Shown: positions 20,015 through 28,011 of the stretch, one piece after another
How the letters are laid out: each line of letters starts with the position of its first letter
Position numbering within the stretch: the stretch's first letter is position 1
NCBI RefSeq assembly: GCF_024273195.1
Contig: NZ_JAMZCU010000002.1
Coordinates: forward strand, 496,001 to 560,000
Direction of reading: 5' to 3'
DNA from: Devosia ureilytica
GTDB lineage: Bacteria > Pseudomonadota > Alphaproteobacteria > Rhizobiales > Devosiaceae
DNA: 64,000 nucleotides
Program-made: the position numbers and the translations under genes
Notes under the pieces: model-generated
What the model saw: only the letters and a program-made list of their open reading frames with translations
Told to the model about the DNA's origin: nothing
Database searches by the model: none

Positions 20015-20566
20015 ATGGATACGATTGAAGATCTTCTGGCTGCCGATCCGAGCCTCCTGCTCGTCGATGATGATGCCGCCTTTTTGAGCCGCCTTGAACG
20101 CGCCATGACGCGCCGGGGCTTTGAAGTGCGGATTGCTGCAACCGTGGCGGCGGGCCTTGCCGCCGTGACCGAGCGGGCGCCGGCCTATGCAGTGGTTGAC
20201 CTTAGGCTTGAAGACGGCAATGGGCTCGATGTCGTCTCCGCCCTCCACCAGAAGCGCGCCGATGCCCGCGCCGTGGTCCTCACCGGCTATGGCAATATCG
20301 CCACCGCCGTGACGGCGGTGAAGCTGGGGGCGATGGATTATCTCAGCAAGCCCGCCGACGCTGACGACGTCATCAATGCCCTGCTCGCCACGGGCGAGGA
20401 CAAGCCCGAGCCGCCGGAAAACCCGATGTCGGCCGACCGCGTGCGCTGGGAGCATATCCAGCGCGTCTATGAATTGTGCGACCGCAATGTTTCGGAAACG
20501 GCACGGCGGTTGAACATGCATCGACGCACGCTGCAGCGCATTCTGGCCAAACGCGCGCCCCGCTAA
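20015..20566 (+). CDS. regA: Response regulator RegA/ActR/PrrA
   Basis: This 183-residue regulator has an N-terminal receiver domain with the acidic pocket LLVDDD, phospho-acceptor Asp62 (VVDLRLEDG), Thr90 and Lys112. A Pro-rich linker leads to a Fis-type helix-turn-helix NVSETARRLNMHRRTLQRIL at the C-terminus. This is the global redox regulator of energy and carbon metabolism in alphaproteobacteria. It follows the kinase gene directly; the senC/prrC gene often found between or beside them is absent here. Confidence 0.94.
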   Translation: MDTIEDLLAADPSLLLVDDDAAFLSRLERAMTRRGFEVRIAATVAAGLAAVTERAPAYAVVDLRLEDGNGLDVVSALHQKRADARAVVLTGYGNIATAVTAVKLGAMDYLSKPADADDVINALLATGEDKPEPPENPMSADRVRWEHIQRVYELCDRNVSETARRLNMHRRTLQRILAKRAPR

Positions 20567-20575
20567 GGATTTCCG

Positions 20576-20610
20576 CCCCAACCTCCCCCTGAGGGGGGAA
20601 GCCGGGTGGG
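20576..20610. repeat. C/G-rich palindromic segment between convergent genes
   Basis: CCCCAACCTCCCCCTGAGGGGGGAAG-type sequence forms a short hairpin (TCCCCC/GGGGGA around TGA) between the regA stop and the convergent DUF1428 stop. It resembles the termini of the longer intergenic elements elsewhere in the window and may be a degenerate copy or a bidirectional terminator. Confidence 0.4.
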
Positions 20611-20618
20611 ACACTCTT

Positions 20619-20969
20619 TCACTTCACAAACAGGGTCTCGAAGCCGCCAAAGATCATGCGGCGGCCATCGAAGGGCATTTCGCCGAACTCGGCCATGGCC
20701 TCGGGCGACATCATCTTCTTCATGGCGGCGTCGCGCGTTGCCTTGTCGGGATATTCGATCCAGGAAAAGACGATCACTTCGTCGTCCTTGGCCTGCACGG
20801 CGCGCTGGAAGTCGGTGTTTTCGCCCTTGGGCACATCATCGCCCCAGTTCTCGACGACGCGGGTGGCGCCCCAGGACCTGAGCAGGTCCGCGGCCTTGCT
20901 GGCATGGGCGATATAGGCCTGCCGATTGGCCTTGGGCACGGCGGTGACCATTCCATCGATATAGCTCAT
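20619..20969 (-). CDS. DUF1428 family protein
   Basis: This 116-residue alpha/beta-barrel (ferredoxin-like) protein matches the DUF1428 pattern: MSYIDGMVTAVPKANRQAY, then GATRVVENWGDDVPKG, VFSWIEYPDKATRDAAMKKM and a C-terminal GRRMIFGGFE. The family is widespread and has no established function. It is convergent with regA and divergent from the metallo-hydrolase gene. Confidence 0.85.
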   Translation of the reverse strand: MSYIDGMVTAVPKANRQAYIAHASKAADLLRSWGATRVVENWGDDVPKGENTDFQRAVQAKDDEVIVFSWIEYPDKATRDAAMKKMMSPEAMAEFGEMPFDGRRMIFGGFETLFVK

Positions 20970-21093
20970 GGATCGTTCTCCTTTGATCGGACCGGCGCGC
21001 CCTCATGGCGCTTCGATTTCGGGCCTCATCTCGACTTAGACGAATGGGAAGCGCTAACCTCGACATCCACCAGCCTAAAACGAGGATCGGCCT

Positions 21094-22752
21094 GTGACAG
21101 TTACACTGCATTTCCACGGAGCGTCGGGCACGGTAACCGGCTCCTGCTATCGCGTGGTCCACCAGAAGGGGCAGTTTCTCGTCGACTGCGGCCTGTTCCA
21201 GGGCAACAAGAGCGTGCGCGAGCTCAATCTCAAGCCGACGCCATTTGATCCCAAAGCCATTGATTTCCTGCTGCTGACCCACGCCCATATCGATCACGCA
21301 GGCCTTTTGCCCAAACTCTATGCCCAGGGCTGGCGCGGACCGATGTGGATGACCGAGCCTACCGCCGGCCTGCTCGAATATCTGCTGCCCGATAGCGCCA
21401 GCATCCAGGAAGGCGAGGCCGAACGCGAAACCCGCAAGCGCAGCCGTCGGGGGGACGAGCCGGTTAAGCCGCTCTATTCCATGGCAGATGCCGAAGAGGC
21501 GCTCGATCACCGCCAGACCTGCCGCTATGGCGAATGGATTGAGCCGGGGCCGGGGGTGCGGGCGCGATATTGGAACGCCGGACATATCATCGGCTCGGCC
21601 TCCATCGAGGTGGAAGTGCTCGACGGCGACGACAAGCCGGTTCGGCTGATGTTTTCGGGCGATATCGGGCCAGACGAGAAGGTGTTCTACAACGAGCCCG
21701 AAGGGCCCTCGGGCTTTGACTATATCCTATGCGAAAGTACCTATGGCGGGCGCGAACGCGCCGACTATACGCTGCAAGAACGGCGCGCGGCGCTCAAGGC
21801 CGAAATCCAGGCGGCCATGCAACGCGGCGGCAATCTGATCATTCCGACCTTCGCGGTCGAGCGCAGCCAGGAATTGCTCCATGACATCGGCACGCTGATC
21901 AAGACCGGCGAGATCGATCCGCGCCTGGTGGTGCTCGACAGCCCGCTGGCGAGCAAGGTCACCGGCGTCTATCGCAAATATGCGCGCATGTTCGAGGACA
22001 CGGAGCTGAGCGCCGACGAATTGTTCAACGACGAGCGGTTCCGCATCATCGAGGCGGTGGAGGACAGCAAGGCCCTCAACGCCATCAAGGGCGGGGCGAT
22101 CATCATGTCGGCCTCGGGCATGGCCGATGCCGGGCGCATCAAGCACCATCTGCGCAACAATCTCATCCGCTCCAATGCTACTGTCCTGTTCGTGGGCTAT
22201 CAGGCGCCGGGTACGCTGGGGCAGGTCATCCTTTCGGGGGCCAGGGAGGTGCGTATCCATGGTTCGCTGGTGCCGGTGCGCGCGGCGATCCGCTCCATGG
22301 GCAATTATTCCGCCCATGCCGATCATTCCGAGCTGATGGACTGGATCGCCCATCGCCTGCCGGCGCATGGGGCGCTGTTTCTCACCCATGGCGAAGAAGA
22401 AGAACGCAATGCCCTGCGCGCCGCGCTGATCAATGCGGGCAAGCTCGGGGGCGACCAGGTCATCCTGCCTGAGCTGGATGATTTCTTCGAGCTCACCGCC
22501 GCGGGCGTGCAGGCCGCCAGGACCCCCGCTGCCCGGCGCGTCGATCTCAAGCAGATGCCCTCGGACTGGCACAATGCTTTCTCCGATTTCACCATCCGTC
22601 TCAGCCAGCGCCTGCACGACCTGCCCGACGCCGAAAAGCTCGAACTGATGCAGGCGTTGCAGGGCCGGCTGTCCGAGATGGGCGCCGAGCCCAGCCCGAA
22701 AGGCCGGCCGACCCCGGTGACGCCGGTGGAGACTGCGGGGTATGACGAATAG
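21094..22752 (+). CDS. MBL-fold beta-CASP metallo-hydrolase (RNase-like)
   Basis: This 552-residue protein has the metallo-beta-lactamase motif LTHAHIDHAGLLPK, the later GDIGPDEK and GHIIGSASIE strands, and the beta-CASP region (IPTFAVERSQELLHDI, SASGMADAGRIKHHL). The C-terminal motif is NYSAHADHSELMDW. This is the YsxX/CPSF-like group, likely an RNA-processing nuclease. The start is a GTG at 21094 preceded by CGAGGA. A C-terminal extension of about 80 residues follows the core. The actual substrate is not known. Confidence 0.88.
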   Translation: MTVTLHFHGASGTVTGSCYRVVHQKGQFLVDCGLFQGNKSVRELNLKPTPFDPKAIDFLLLTHAHIDHAGLLPKLYAQGWRGPMWMTEPTAGLLEYLLPDSASIQEGEAERETRKRSRRGDEPVKPLYSMADAEEALDHRQTCRYGEWIEPGPGVRARYWNAGHIIGSASIEVEVLDGDDKPVRLMFSGDIGPDEKVFYNEPEGPSGFDYILCESTYGGRERADYTLQERRAALKAEIQAAMQRGGNLIIPTFAVERSQELLHDIGTLIKTGEIDPRLVVLDSPLASKVTGVYRKYARMFEDTELSADELFNDERFRIIEAVEDSKALNAIKGGAIIMSASGMADAGRIKHHLRNNLIRSNATVLFVGYQAPGTLGQVILSGAREVRIHGSLVPVRAAIRSMGNYSAHADHSELMDWIAHRLPAHGALFLTHGEEEERNALRAALINAGKLGGDQVILPELDDFFELTAAGVQAARTPAARRVDLKQMPSDWHNAFSDFTIRLSQRLHDLPDAEKLELMQALQGRLSEMGAEPSPKGRPTPVTPVETAGYDE

Positions 22753-22769
22753 GGGTCAGTGTTCCAGGC

Positions 22770-22873
22770 TCACCCAACCCTCATTCCCTCCCCATCTAGG
22801 GGAGGGAGGCGCAAGGCCGAGATGCCAGTGTTCATCGTCTTCCCCCTTGTGGGGATCGATCAAGGGTGGGGGG
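22770..22873. repeat. Dispersed intergenic element, copy A
   Basis: About 104 bp run from TCACCCAACCC to GGGTGGGGGG, with two inner hairpins (TCCCTCCCC/GGGGAGGGA type and CCCCCTTGT/GGGG type). Its reverse complement matches copy B at 34121-34228 closely, including a conserved GACGATGAACACTGGCAT core. One end lies inside the 3' end of the neighbouring DUF2793 gene and supplies its last codons and stop. Confidence 0.75.
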
Positions 22874-23906
22874 TCTGTGAATGCCCCTCCAGCGTCTCCA
22901 CCCGTTCTGCCAGCGCCTGCACGGCGGCCACCAGTGGGGCGATGAATTGGTCGTAGCGCAGGGCCTGTTGGCTTTGAGGGTCGGTTGGGTCGGCCAACAC
23001 ATGGCCACCGAAGTCCACTCCAAGGCGCTCGGTCACTTCGGCCACCTGCTGGGCGATCAGTCCATAATGAGTACTTGTGTCACCGCCCTTCCACTGGAAC
23101 TGCACCGGCTCCAGCGCCTGGATGAAATCAAGGCCCAGAGCGCTGGGCGCCACGGCAATCTTGTGCCGGCGGTCAGAGGTCTGGATCGTGCCGGTGGCTG
23201 ACCACACGGCTGACCAGCGGGCGCCACTGGTGCCAAGGGTCAGGGTATTGTCACTGGCCGGGCCGAGGACGCCGGCAATGCTCACCGCCGCCGTTGTCGC
23301 GTGGATGGCAATGGCATCGGTCCAGCCAGACCCGTCGGGGCTGACCTTGATGCGCCAGTGATCGTCGCCCATCAGCCCCATTTCGGCGCGGCCCGACCAG
23401 TTGGACTGAAAGAGCAGGCTGGCGGTATCGCCGCTGCTTGCCTTGTTGAGCTTGAGCTGATGCCCGGCTCCCTCGTGAGTGAGGAGGGTCGCTGCAGCAG
23501 CGACGGCGAGGCGATTGGTGCCATCGGCGCTTGTATTAATGCCCAGTTGCGGCAGGCCGGACCCGGTGGCGGCCACCGCGACCCAATCGGCGCCGGTAAA
23601 GACCTGCAAAGTGCCGCTGGCCCGGTCGAACACCTGCCAGCCTTCGGCCGGATCATAAAAGCGCCAGGCGCCATCCTGCCAGGCGGCGATTTCATCGCCA
23701 TGGCCGGCCCAGTCGTCACTGGCGCCCGACGGGACCAGAAAGGCCTCGCCGGGCAGCGGTGTCACCGGCGGACTGGTCAGCACCGTTGATTCCACCACCG
23801 GCTGCACCAGCGCGTCGAGGCGGTTGAGGGCATCATTGTGGGTAATGTGCTTGAGGGCCTGCCCGGCCATGATGAAGGGCAGGGAAAGGCGGGAGGTGTC
23901 GTTCAT
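22860..23906 (-). CDS. DUF2793 protein with C-terminal S74 chaperone domain (phage/GTA-like)
   Basis: This 348-residue protein has an N-terminal DUF2793 region (SLPFIMAGQALKHITHNDAL, EGWQVFDRASGTLQVFTGADW) of about 130 residues, then a beta-rich middle. A C-terminal intramolecular chaperone domain of S74 type has SDRRHK (Ser-Lys dyad) and HYGLIAQQVAEV. Such proteins occur in phage tail fibres and gene transfer agents. No other phage gene is adjacent, so it is an orphan. The ATG follows AGGAGCC. The stop codon lies in a repeat element. Confidence 0.82.
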   Translation of the reverse strand: MNDTSRLSLPFIMAGQALKHITHNDALNRLDALVQPVVESTVLTSPPVTPLPGEAFLVPSGASDDWAGHGDEIAAWQDGAWRFYDPAEGWQVFDRASGTLQVFTGADWVAVAATGSGLPQLGINTSADGTNRLAVAAAATLLTHEGAGHQLKLNKASSGDTASLLFQSNWSGRAEMGLMGDDHWRIKVSPDGSGWTDAIAIHATTAAVSIAGVLGPASDNTLTLGTSGARWSAVWSATGTIQTSDRRHKIAVAPSALGLDFIQALEPVQFQWKGGDTSTHYGLIAQQVAEVTERLGVDFGGHVLADPTDPQSQQALRYDQFIAPLVAAVQALAERVETLEGHSQTPHP

Positions 23907-24048
23907 GGAAGGCTCCTGTGTGATCGGGGAACCCAGTGTGCGGCGGCGGGAGCTTCCGGGGATAAGTGCCCTGCGGGCGGTCGGAAACCGTTCCGACAGC
24001 CCAGTTTGCCGGACGGTGCGGACACCTCCGGGTTTGAAATAGAGCGGG

Positions 24049-24110
24049 GTCCCGAGACGGCCTCCGTCTCAAAGGATAGGTAAAAAAACGAAACGAAGCC
24101 GTCTCGGGAC
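24049..24110. repeat. 13-bp inverted repeat with nested alternative pairing
   Basis: GTCCCGAGACGGC (24049-24061) and GCCGTCTCGGGAC (24098-24110) are perfect arms around a 36-nt spacer. GAGACGG of the left arm can instead pair with CCGTCTC at 24064-24070, so two mutually exclusive hairpins are possible. There is no T-tract after either arm. Confidence 0.55.
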
Positions 24111-24149
24111 GCTAGCCATTCGCGCGTAGCGCTTATGGCCTTCTCGCCT

Positions 24150-24174
24150 CAAATCTCTCCACCGGAGAGATTTG
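24150..24174. repeat. Perfect 11-bp hairpin
   Basis: CAAATCTCTCC (24150-24160) and GGAGAGATTTG (24164-24174) pair perfectly with a 3-nt ACC loop. No T-run follows on either strand. It could be a processing site or a protein-binding palindrome. Confidence 0.5.
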
Positions 24175-24448
24175 CCCGGCGGGACGGATCGAAGTTTCTC
24201 GTTAGGGGGGACCTTGCTGGACTATTCCGGGGACAGCATCCAAGTGCTGCCCACAGTATCCGGACTATCATCCAGTGCCTCCCAGACCGTGGCGGCAAGC
24301 GACTACCCCACGCCCGGCTTTCCCCCCGCAACCGTTCGCTGCAGTCCGCCCTTTCACGGGAGAGATGGCGAGGAGTATGGGGGATGGCTGAGGGACCGAG
24401 GATAACTATTTTGGAACAAGGTCCGCTGATGACCCTCGGCGCCGCTGC

Positions 24449-25282
24449 CTAAACCACCGCCACGCTCTTTCGCTGCGTTGCCACGAACGCCGCGATGAAG
24501 CTTGCGCTCATCAGCAGGACAATGGTGGGGGCGGGGGCGCTGTCGAGGAAGAAGCTGAGATAGACGCCGAAGAGACTGCAGGTGACGGAAATGCCCATCG
24601 CCACCACCAGCATCATGCCAAAGCGCCTGGTGATGAGGAACGCGATGGCGCCCGGCGCGATCAGCAGCGCAATGACCAGCACGATGCCCACCGCCTGGAG
24701 CGCGCCCACAATGGTCAGCGATATCATGGCGAGCAGGCCATAATGCAACAGGCGGGTGTCGAGGCCGATGGCCCCGGCCTGCTGCGGATCAAAGATGAAG
24801 AGCATCAGGTCGCGCCACTTGGCCGCAACAATGCCAACCACGAGCACGCCGATGATAATGGCCAGCACAATGTCATCGCTGCCAACGCCCAGCATATTGC
24901 CAAACAGGATATGGTCGAGATGCACATCGGTGGTGATGGCGGTGTAAAGCACGATCCCGAGGCCAAAAAGCCCGGCAAAGACCACGCCCATCACCGTGTC
25001 TTCCTTGATGCGCGAGTTCTCCTTGAGGAAACCCACCGAGAGGGCACAGACCATGCCGGCGATAAAGGCGCCGATGCCGAGGGGAATGCCGACGATATAG
25101 GCCAGTACCACCCCGGGCAGCACGGCATGGGAAATAGCGTCGCCCATCAGCGACCAGCCCTTGAGCACGAGAAAGCAGGAGAGCAGCGCAGTGGGCACGG
25201 CCACCAGCGCGGCAATGACCATGGCCTGCACCATGAAGGGAAACTGGAACGGCCAGACCAGCCAGTCGAACACGGAAACCAT
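24449..25282 (-). CDS. sitD: Mn/Fe ABC transporter permease SitD
   Basis: This 277-residue inner-membrane permease of the ABC-3 family has about eight hydrophobic segments and the family motif LKGWSLMGDAISHAVLPGV near residue 41. It is the second permease of the sitABCD operon. Its ATG at 25282 overlaps the TGA of sitC in a TGATG arrangement, which suggests translational coupling; a GTG one codon earlier is possible. The family imports manganese or iron. Confidence 0.92.
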   Translation of the reverse strand: MVSVFDWLVWPFQFPFMVQAMVIAALVAVPTALLSCFLVLKGWSLMGDAISHAVLPGVVLAYIVGIPLGIGAFIAGMVCALSVGFLKENSRIKEDTVMGVVFAGLFGLGIVLYTAITTDVHLDHILFGNMLGVGSDDIVLAIIIGVLVVGIVAAKWRDLMLFIFDPQQAGAIGLDTRLLHYGLLAMISLTIVGALQAVGIVLVIALLIAPGAIAFLITRRFGMMLVVAMGISVTCSLFGVYLSFFLDSAPAPTIVLLMSASFIAAFVATQRKSVAVV

Positions 25283-26133
25283 CACGCGGCCTCCTCGGCA
25301 ATGCGGCGGCGGGCGGCGAGCCAGCCGTGCTTGGGCGCGAACACGAAGGCGGCGAGGAACACCAGCGTCTGCAGCACCACGATGATGCCGCCGGTGGCGC
25401 CATCAAGGAAATAGCTCAGATATGCCCCGATCAACGAGGACAGCACGCCCACGGTGATGGCGATGATGATCAGGCGCGCGAAGCGGTCGGTGAGGAGATA
25501 GGCGGTGGCGCCGGGGGTGACGACCATGGCGATGACCAGAAAGGCGCCCACGGTCTGCATGGCGGCAACCGTGGCCGCGCTCAAAAGCGTGAAGAAAATC
25601 GCCTTGAGCCAGGTGGTCCTCAGCCCGATGGAGCGGGCATGGCTCTCATCGAAAAAGGTGACCATCAAGTCCTTCCAGATCACCAGCATAACCGCCAGCG
25701 TCACCACCGAGATCAGCACCAGTTGGATCGTATCTTCCGGGGTGATGGCCAGGATATTGCCCAGGACGATGGATTGCACGTCCACGGAGGTGGGAGAGAC
25801 GGACACCATGAACAGGCCAAGGCCGAAAAACCCGGTGAAGATCAACCCGATGACTGCGTCCTCCTTGAGCCGGGTGCGCTGGGAGAGAAACAGCATGGCC
25901 CCTGCGGCGAGCCCGCCCGAAATAAAGGCGCCCAGCGAAAACGGCAGGCCCAGCATATAGGCGCCGGCGACCCCCGGGACGATGGAATGGGAGAGCGCAT
26001 CCCCGATCAGCGACCAGCCCTTGAGCATGAGATAGGCCGAAAGGAAGGCACAGACGCCGCCGACCAGCGCCGAAACCCACATGGCATTGACCATGTAATT
26101 GTAGCCGAAGGGCTCGAGCAGCACCTCAATCAT
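25282..26133 (-). CDS. sitC: Mn/Fe ABC transporter permease SitC
   Basis: This 283-residue ABC-3 family permease resembles the next gene, with [21 protein letters not shown] near residue 40 and multiple hydrophobic helices. The ATG at 26133 ([14 protein letters not shown]) overlaps the 3' end of sitB by 8 nt. A longer frame upstream lies within sitB and is rejected. Together with SitD it forms the membrane channel. Confidence 0.92.
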   Translation of the reverse strand: MIEVLLEPFGYNYMVNAMWVSALVGGVCAFLSAYLMLKGWSLIGDALSHSIVPGVAGAYMLGLPFSLGAFISGGLAAGAMLFLSQRTRLKEDAVIGLIFTGFFGLGLFMVSVSPTSVDVQSIVLGNILAITPEDTIQLVLISVVTLAVMLVIWKDLMVTFFDESHARSIGLRTTWLKAIFFTLLSAATVAAMQTVGAFLVIAMVVTPGATAYLLTDRFARLIIIAITVGVLSSLIGAYLSYFLDGATGGIIVVLQTLVFLAAFVFAPKHGWLAARRRIAEEAA

Positions 26134-26998
26134 CGGTCGGGCCCGACTGCTGATGCGCCTCATTGCCCTTTTCGCCATAGAACACCAGTGGTCGCTCGTC
26201 GTCGGTCAGGACCGAGAGATGGCGCGGGTCGTCATCGGCATGCAGGCCCGGTCCCGACAGCACGAAATGGCGCAGCACGCCGCCAAAGGCGATTTCGAGC
26301 TTTTCGCGGGTGAACACCTCGGCGGTGGGGCCGGCGGCCAGCACCGTGCCCTTGACCAGCACCGTGCGGTCGCAGAATTCGGGCACCGAGCCCAGATTAT
26401 GGGTGGAGACCAGGATCACTTTGCCCTCGTCTCGCAGGTCGCGAAGCAGGGCGATAATGGCATCCTCGGTCTTGACGTCGACCCCGGTGAAGGGCTCGTC
26501 GAGCAGGATCACCTCGCCCTCCTGGGCCAGGGCGCGGGCAAGAAAGACGCGCTTTTTCTGTCCGCCCGAAAGTTCGCCGATCTGGCGCTTGGCGAAGTCT
26601 GTCATGTTGACGCGGGCGAGCGCCGAGGCGACCTTTTGGCGGTCCACGGCGCGCGGAATGCGCAGGATATTCATGTGGCCGAACCGGCCCATCATGACGA
26701 CGTCTTCCACCAGCACCGGAAAATTCCAGTCGACATCCTCGGACTGCGGCACATAGGCAATTTTGTTCTGCCGCTGTGCCTCGCGGCCATGCTGGCCAAG
26801 GATGGAAATGCTGCCGCTGGTGACCGGCACAAAGCCCATGATGGCCTTGAAAATGGTGGACTTTCCCGCGCCATTGACCCCCACCAGCGCAGTGATGGAG
26901 CCGCGCGGCGCGGTAAAGCTGGCGTGCTTGAGTGCCGTGGTGCCATTGCGATAGGCCACGGTGATGTCATCAATGGCAAGGCCGGGCGCGATGGTCAT
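26126..26998 (-). CDS. sitB: Mn/Fe ABC transporter ATPase SitB
   Basis: This 290-residue ABC ATPase has Walker [13 protein letters not shown], signature [15 protein letters not shown], Walker [14 protein letters not shown] and the switch STHN. It also has [19 protein letters not shown], typical of zinc/manganese transporter ATPases. Its ATG overlaps the sitA stop by 4 nt (ATGA). Confidence 0.93.
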   Translation of the reverse strand: MTIAPGLAIDDITVAYRNGTTALKHASFTAPRGSITALVGVNGAGKSTIFKAIMGFVPVTSGSISILGQHGREAQRQNKIAYVPQSEDVDWNFPVLVEDVVMMGRFGHMNILRIPRAVDRQKVASALARVNMTDFAKRQIGELSGGQKKRVFLARALAQEGEVILLDEPFTGVDVKTEDAIIALLRDLRDEGKVILVSTHNLGSVPEFCDRTVLVKGTVLAAGPTAEVFTREKLEIAFGGVLRHFVLSGPGLHADDDPRHLSVLTDDERPLVFYGEKGNEAHQQSGPTDD

Positions 26999-27882
26999 TG
27001 GCTGAGGCCCGCGACAATGGTGCTGGTGGTGACGCTGAGGAGATCGAGATAGGTCGGCACCGGCCCATCCGCTTCCGATAGCGAATCCACATAAAGCACC
27101 CCGCCATAGGCGATGCCGGTTTCGCGCGCCACCTGCTCGGCCGGCTTGGAAGAAATGGTGCTCTCCGAAAAGATCACCGGGATCTGGTGTTCGCGCACCG
27201 CGTCAATGACGTTGCGCACCTGGCGCGGCGTGCCCTGCTGGTCGGCATTGATCGGCCAGAGATAGAGCTCCTTCAACCCGAAGTCGCGCACCAGATAGGA
27301 AAAGGCGCCCTCCGAGGTGACGAGCCAGCGCCTATCCTCGGGGATGGCGGCGAGCGCCAGGCGCATCGGCTCGACCGTCGCGGTGATCCTGGCCGCATAG
27401 GCCGCCGCATTGGCATTATAGGTCGCCGCATTGGCCGGATCGACTTCGACAAAGGCGGCGCGGATGTTCTCGACATAGATCAGCGCATCGCTCGGCGACA
27501 TCCAGGCATGGGGGTTGGGCTTGCCCTCATAGGGCCCCTCGCCAATGCCCATCGGTTCAATGCCCTCGGTCAGGATAGCGCTCGGAACATCGGGCAGATT
27601 GTCGAGGAACTGGGCGAACCATTGTTCCAGATTAAGCCCGTTCCAGAGGATCAGATCGGCGTCCTGCGCCGCGACGAGATCGCCGGGGGTCGGCTGGTAA
27701 TTGTGGATCTCTGCACCCGGCTTGGTGATCGACACCACATCGGCCGCCTCCCCCGCCACATTGGCCGCCATATCGGCCAGAATGGTGAAACTGGTCACCG
27801 CCTTGATCCGCTCCTGCGCCGCAGCGGGAAGCCCAAAGGCCAGCGGGGCGGTAAGAATGAGCACGGTGAGCAGGCGGCGCAT
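26995..27882 (-). CDS. sitA: Mn/Fe-binding periplasmic protein SitA
   Basis: This 295-residue cluster A-I (metal) solute-binding protein has a signal peptide ending at about AAAQ. Likely metal ligands lie in [13 protein letters not shown] (His), NPHAWMSP (His), [14 protein letters not shown] (Glu) and YVDSLS (Asp); the pattern with [13 protein letters not shown] resembles SitA/YfeA rather than the His-rich ZnuA. It is the first gene of sitABCD, and a Mur-like box lies upstream. Confidence 0.92.
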   Translation of the reverse strand: MRRLLTVLILTAPLAFGLPAAAQERIKAVTSFTILADMAANVAGEAADVVSITKPGAEIHNYQPTPGDLVAAQDADLILWNGLNLEQWFAQFLDNLPDVPSAILTEGIEPMGIGEGPYEGKPNPHAWMSPSDALIYVENIRAAFVEVDPANAATYNANAAAYAARITATVEPMRLALAAIPEDRRWLVTSEGAFSYLVRDFGLKELYLWPINADQQGTPRQVRNVIDAVREHQIPVIFSESTISSKPAEQVARETGIAYGGVLYVDSLSEADGPVPTYLDLLSVTTSTIVAGLSQ

Positions 27883-27915
27883 GAACAACTCCGGTTTGGA
27901 CGCTGCTAGAAATAG

Positions 27916-27937
27916 TGCAATTGCAAATCATTCGCAA
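27916..27937 (-). promoter_or_regulatory. Mur/Fur-type operator upstream of sitA
   Basis: The reverse strand reads TTGCGAATGATTTGCAATTGCA, close to the Mur-responsive sequence of rhizobial sitABCD promoters (repeated TGCAAT half-sites). It lies 34 nt upstream of the sitA ATG. This predicts repression by Mn-loaded Mur. It could also affect the divergent gene. Confidence 0.6.
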
Positions 27938-28011
27938 GTGGGGCGGGCGATGTAGTGTTGACGTGGCGAGACCGAACCGACACAACGAAAATCCATCGAC
28001 AGGGTGACCCA

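Larger units (their letters stand above)
23907..24448. other. 542-bp intergenic region with strong hairpins
   Basis: I find no convincing gene in this stretch. It holds two strong inverted repeats (24049-24110 and 24150-24174), annotated separately. The rest is unremarkable and carries short open frames without ribosome-binding sites or recognisable products. Both flanking genes are on the minus strand, so it is the upstream region of the DUF2793 gene and the downstream region of sitD. Confidence 0.5.

Noticed and set aside
18611-20614. A 667-codon open frame on the minus strand opposite regB and regA.
   Set aside because: It is fully antisense to a clear two-component pair and shows no known protein motif.
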